Source: Bacteroidales bacterium
GTDB taxonomy: Bacteria > Bacteroidota > Bacteroidia > Bacteroidales > Bacteroidaceae
DNA length: 64,000 nt
Assembly (NCBI GenBank): GCA_004557185.1
Contig: SFEP01000009.1
Location: 1-64,000, forward strand
Reading direction: 5' to 3'
This document shows positions 60,966-64,000 of the stretch, piece by piece. A program made the translations under genes and the position numbers. The first letter of the stretch is position 1. Each line of letters begins with the position of its first letter. The notes under the pieces were generated by a model. The model was not told the origin of the DNA and did not search any database. It saw nothing but the letters and a program-made list of their open reading frames with translations.

Positions 60966-61532
60966 ATGATCAAATCACAAGACATCAAGAAAGGCACTTG
61001 CATCCGCCTCGATGGCAAACTCTACTTCTGCATCGACTTCCTGCACGTAAAACCCGGTAAGGGCAACACCATCATGCGTACTACGCTGAAAGATGTGGTG
61101 TCGGGCCGCGTGCTTGAACGCCGCTTCAACATTGGCGAAGCTTTGGAGGACGTGCGCGTAGAACGCCGTCCCTTCCAGTTCTCCTACGCCGAAGGCGATC
61201 AGTACCACTTCTTGAACCAGGAAACGTGGGACGACGTGGTGATTGAGAAGGACCTCATCACCGGCGTGGACTTCATGAAGGAAGGCGACGTGTGCGAGGT
61301 GGTAAGCGATGCCTCCACCGAAACCATCCTCTTCGCTGAAATGCCCGTGAAGACGCAGCTCAAGATTGTCTACACCGAGCCGGGCCTCAAGGGCGACACC
61401 GCCACCAACGCTACCAAGCCCGCCAAACTGGAAACGGGTGTAGAGGTGCGCGTACCCCTCTTCATCAACGAAGGCGAAATCATCGAAGTGGACACCCGCG
61501 ACGGCTCCTACCTGAACCGCGTGAAAGCATAA
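60966..61532 (+). CDS. efp: Elongation factor P
   Basis: A 188-residue three-domain EF-P. Domain I holds LDGKLYFCIDFLHVKPGKGNTIMRTTLKD, with K32 in the PGKGN loop, the position modified in many bacteria. Domains II and III follow (YHFLNQETWDDVVIEKD; TGVEVRVPLFINEGEIIEVDTRDGSYLNR). EF-P relieves ribosomes stalled at proline runs. No modification gene is seen nearby. The ATG at 60966 fits both family and promoter; a terminator follows at 61568. Confidence 0.96.
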   Translation: MIKSQDIKKGTCIRLDGKLYFCIDFLHVKPGKGNTIMRTTLKDVVSGRVLERRFNIGEALEDVRVERRPFQFSYAEGDQYHFLNQETWDDVVIEKDLITGVDFMKEGDVCEVVSDASTETILFAEMPVKTQLKIVYTEPGLKGDTATNATKPAKLETGVEVRVPLFINEGEIIEVDTRDGSYLNRVKA

Positions 61533-61567
61533 GGCATGAGGCAACGCCCCTCAACGCCTTGACACAC

Positions 61568-61612
61568 GACCCCGACAGCTGCTCAGACACAGCCGTCGGG
61601 GTCAAACTTTTT
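61568..61612 (+). terminator. Terminator after efp
   Basis: GACCCCGACAGCTG (61568-61581) pairs with CAGCCGTCGGGGTC (61590-61603) with one mismatch, followed by AAACTTTTT. Confidence 0.88.
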
Positions 61613-61658
61613 CGTGACCTTTTAGGGCCGGGCTGCACAGAAAGTGGATTTTTATCGT

Positions 61659-61666
61659 TACTTTTG
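61659..61666 (+). promoter_or_regulatory. -7 element upstream of folP
   Basis: TACTTTTG lies 66 bases before the folP ATG at 61733. It rules out the longer open frame that begins at 61559 as the real start if it is used. No clear -33 partner. Confidence 0.5.
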
Positions 61667-61732
61667 CCCTTACCTTACTGGCTATGCCGCACGCTCTGCT
61701 CACAGCACATGCAGCCGCCACATTCACTGCTC

Positions 61733-62578
61733 ATGACCTACACCCACAGCCTGAACTGCCGCGGACGTCTCATCGCCCTTGGCCGCCCACTCATCATGGG
61801 CATTCTCAACATTACGCCCGACTCCTTCTATGCCGACAGCCGTACGCAAACGGATGACGACGTGGTGCGACGCCTGCACCAGATGATGGACGAAGGGGCC
61901 GACATGATTGACATCGGTGCCTACTCCTCACGACCGGACGCCGACGACGTGTCTGCCGAAGAGGAGATGGCACGCCTGCAACGCGGGTTGGCACTGGTGC
62001 GGCGCGACTTTCCCGACGTGCCTGTGTCGGTGGACACCTTCAGAGCCGACGTGGCACGCGCTTGCGTGGAGGAATGGGGCGCCGACATCATCAACGACAT
62101 TTCGGGCGGCGACATGGACCGCCACATGTTTCGCACCGTGGCACGCCTCGGCGTGCCCTACGTGCTGATGCACATGCAGGGCACGCCCGCCACCATGCAG
62201 CAGGCCCCCCACTACGACAACGTGCGACGCGAGGTGCTCCTGCACCTGGCCGAACGCATCGACCGCCTGCACCAGATGGGCGTGGCCGACGTGATAGCCG
62301 ACCCCGGCTTCGGCTTCGGCAAAACACTGGAGCATAACTACGAACTGATGGCGCACCTCGACGACTTCGGCGCACTGCACTGCCCGCTGCTGGTAGGAAT
62401 CTCGCGCAAGTCGATGATTTACAAACTTCTGAACGGCACACCGCAAACGGCGCTCAACGGCACCACCGTGCTGCACACCTACGCCCTGCTGCACGGCGCC
62501 CACATACTGCGTGTGCACGACGTGAAAGCCGCATACGAGGCCCGCGCCATTGTGCAGGCCATCACGGCGCACGCTTGA
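61733..62578 (+). CDS. folP: Dihydropteroate synthase
   Basis: A 281-residue TIM-barrel enzyme with LIMGILNITPDSFY, DEGADMIDIGAYSSRPDADDVSAEEE, VSVDTFRADVARA, INDISGGDMD and DPGFGFGKTLEHNYELM. It condenses 4-aminobenzoate with the pterin pyrophosphate in folate synthesis and is the sulfonamide target. The ATG at 61733 (MTYTHSLNCRGRLIAL) fits best; 61709 is an alternative. cdaA follows after 96 bases, a gene order seen in other Bacteroidetes, with a TA-run repeat between. Confidence 0.95.
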   Translation: MTYTHSLNCRGRLIALGRPLIMGILNITPDSFYADSRTQTDDDVVRRLHQMMDEGADMIDIGAYSSRPDADDVSAEEEMARLQRGLALVRRDFPDVPVSVDTFRADVARACVEEWGADIINDISGGDMDRHMFRTVARLGVPYVLMHMQGTPATMQQAPHYDNVRREVLLHLAERIDRLHQMGVADVIADPGFGFGKTLEHNYELMAHLDDFGALHCPLLVGISRKSMIYKLLNGTPQTALNGTTVLHTYALLHGAHILRVHDVKAAYEARAIVQAITAHA

Positions 62579-62580
62579 GG

Positions 62581-62600
62581 CACTCCTTATTATATATATA
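62581..62600 (+). repeat. CACTCCTT + TA-run motif, copy 8
   Basis: CACTCCTTATTATATATATA directly after the folP stop and 75 bases before cdaA. Confidence 0.6.
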
Positions 62601-62674
62601 AAAGCATCTGGCCCGTCAGCTACGGCACGGCCTCCCTCTTTTTCCACCCTACCCCCCACACACTCCCCTGACCC

Positions 62675-63430
62675 ATGATTTCGTTCGGCATTAAAGACGT
62701 GCTCGACATTTTCGCCGTGGCCCTGCTCCTTTATTACACCTACCGCGTAATGAAGGAGTCGAGTTCGGCCAACATTTTCTATGGCATCCTCGTGTTTATC
62801 GTGGTGTGGGTTTTCGTGTCGCAACTCTTTGAAATGCGGCTGCTTGGCTCCATCCTCGACAAACTCGTGAGCATGGGTGCCATAGCGCTGGTCATTTTGT
62901 TTCAGGAGGAGTTGCGCCATTTTCTCAGCACCATCGGTTCGCGCAAAGGCACGGGCGTGCTGGTTCGCCTCTTTCGCCGCAACACAAGCAGCGAGACCAA
63001 ACGCGAGGACATCATGCCCATCGTGATGGCTTGCATGAGCATGAGCAAACAAAAGGTGGGTGCCCTGATTGTGATAGAGAAAAACGTGGGACTGACCGAC
63101 ATCATCAACTCAGGCGACATCATCAACGCCAACATCAACCAGCGACTCATCGAAAACATCTTCTTCAAAAACAGTCCGCTGCACGACGGCGCCATGATCA
63201 TCTCACACATGCGCATCAAGGCCGCAGGCTGCATCTTGCCCATTTCACACAACACGGACATTCCTAAATCACTCGGCCTGCGACACCGCGCCGCTCTCGG
63301 CATCAGCCAGAAGAGCGACTGCCTGGCCATCATCGTTTCGGAAGAGACGGGAGCCATATCGACCGCCGAGAACGGACAATTCCAACTGCGCCTGTCGGCC
63401 GAGGAACTGGAACGCAAACTGAGCCAATAA
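62675..63430 (+). CDS. cdaA: Diadenylate cyclase CdaA
   Basis: A 251-residue membrane cyclase. Three N-terminal helices lie at about residues 8-26, 33-50 and 63-78, then the DisA_N catalytic domain with DGA (171-173, in SPLHDGAMII) and RHR (203-205, in LGLRHRAALGIS), both needed to make c-di-AMP from two ATP. c-di-AMP controls osmolyte transport and wall balance in bacteria that use it. The gene follows folP; no cdaR or glmM is adjacent. Confidence 0.95.
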   Translation: MISFGIKDVLDIFAVALLLYYTYRVMKESSSANIFYGILVFIVVWVFVSQLFEMRLLGSILDKLVSMGAIALVILFQEELRHFLSTIGSRKGTGVLVRLFRRNTSSETKREDIMPIVMACMSMSKQKVGALIVIEKNVGLTDIINSGDIINANINQRLIENIFFKNSPLHDGAMIISHMRIKAAGCILPISHNTDIPKSLGLRHRAALGISQKSDCLAIIVSEETGAISTAENGQFQLRLSAEELERKLSQ

Positions 63431-63518
63431 GCCCGCTGCGGCAGGCCGAAAGGCAGCATTTGCCATACACAGAAGGCATTAAATGCCAAAGAACCACGCT
63501 TATATCGGCATAAATGCC

Positions 63519-63526
63519 TATCTTTG
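63519..63526 (+). promoter_or_regulatory. -7 element upstream of psd
   Basis: TATCTTTG lies 44 bases before the psd start. The -33 position lacks a clear TTTG. Confidence 0.45.
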
Positions 63527-63569
63527 CGCGAAATTCATTGTTCACATCCTATTTCACTCCCCATAAAAC

Positions 63570-64000
63570 ATGCCAAGACACCGTAGACTGAAACGCATAC
63601 GCCTGCACCGCGAAGGCACGCGCATTCTGCAAAACGGACTGATAGGGCTGATTGTGCTCAACGCGCTGCTCTTCTTTCTGTTGAAGGATCTCACGCTTGT
63701 GCCCTTCTATGTAGTGCTCGCTATCACCGGCACACTCTATGGTATCGCCGTCAACTTTTTCCGCTGCCCCATACGCCAGTTCAACGGCGAAACGGAGAAG
63801 ACGGTGGTGGCCGCTGCCGACGGCAAAATCGTAGTGATTGAGGAGGTGGAAGAGAATGAATACTTTCACGACCGCCGCCTCATGGTGTCGATCTTCATGT
63901 CCATCACCAACGTGCACGCCAACTGGTTTCCGGTGGAAGGCACGGTGAAGAAAGTGGTGCACCACAACGGTAACTTCCACAAGGCATGGCTGCCCAAGGC
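63570..64000 (+). CDS. psd: Phosphatidylserine decarboxylase (5' part, cut by window edge)
   Basis: The first 143 residues of a Psd family protein. A hydrophobic N-terminal region (residues about 20-60; [36 protein letters not shown]) precedes [21 protein letters not shown] and [22 protein letters not shown], the usual psd core. The GSS pyruvoyl site would lie beyond the window. It converts phosphatidylserine to phosphatidylethanolamine in the inner membrane. A pssA gene often follows in Bacteroidetes, but this cannot be seen here. Confidence 0.93.
   Translation, partial: MPRHRRLKRIRLHREGTRILQNGLIGLIVLNALLFFLLKDLTLVPFYVVLAITGTLYGIAVNFFRCPIRQFNGETEKTVVAAADGKIVVIEEVEENEYFHDRRLMVSIFMSITNVHANWFPVEGTVKKVVHHNGNFHKAWLPK

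Noticed and set aside
1..64000. tRNA and rRNA genes
   Set aside because: I looked for cloverleaf arms and the TTCGAATC-type T loop and for rRNA segments and saw none. A dedicated search could still find one I missed.

Overview
The window looks like chromosome from a GC-rich member of the Bacteroidales, probably close to Prevotellaceae. The family assignment is inference from gene content. Supporting signs are promoters of the Bacteroidetes type (TTTG, 19-21 bases, TAnnTTTG), a complex I operon without NuoE/F/G and with fused NuoCD, secreted proteins ending in a short GIYIVNG motif, and starts with almost no Shine-Dalgarno sequence. No rRNA, tRNA, CRISPR array, prophage or intact insertion sequence was seen.

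Layout. 0-3 kb: a three-gene DpnII-type restriction-modification locus (two methyltransferases and a GATC endonuclease). 3-9.1 kb: a yraN gene broken by a small deletion, a MmcQ/YjbR protein, biotin ligase, a MATE exporter, UMP kinase, and the acetate pair pta-ackA. 9.3-10 kb: a HicAB toxin-antitoxin pair. 10.4-16.2 kb: a 1160-residue secreted protein, a small peptide of a kind frequent in Bacteroidales, and a polytopic membrane protein. 16.8-27.2 kb (minus): nuoABCDHIJKLMN. 27.8-33.1 kb (minus): glycosyltransferase, RadC, MIP18-type Fe-S factor, LpxH, and an ABC exporter pair. 33.5-36.2 kb: a secreted reprolysin-like zinc protease. 37.3-39.4 kb: murF and a HigBA pair. 39.8-44.8 kb: a TolC / HlyD / two ABC-2 permease export operon with no ATPase. 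45.5-51.7 kb (minus): TamB, a glycosyltransferase and a C_GCAxxG_C_C protein. 52-58.7 kb (minus): yebC, pheT, a DUF1460 protein and htpG. 58.9-60.3 kb (minus): two membrane proteins of unknown role. 61-64 kb (plus): efp, folP, cdaA and the start of psd.

Most genes are housekeeping: fermentation and respiration, envelope building (LpxH, MurF, TamB, Psd), translation (PheT, EF-P) and c-di-AMP signalling. The accessory parts are the restriction locus, the two toxin-antitoxin pairs and the large secreted proteins.

The strongest unexplained signal lies between genes. A composite repeat occurs three times (16.4, 36.7-37.0 and 60.5 kb). It has three 21-base GC-rich units, a spacer, and a TACGTAAAA palindrome that holds zero or two copies of a second 21-base unit. 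A separate short motif, CACTCCTT followed by a TA run, recurs in at least seven intergenic places. GATC sites are also strikingly rare, fitting a resident GATC restriction system.
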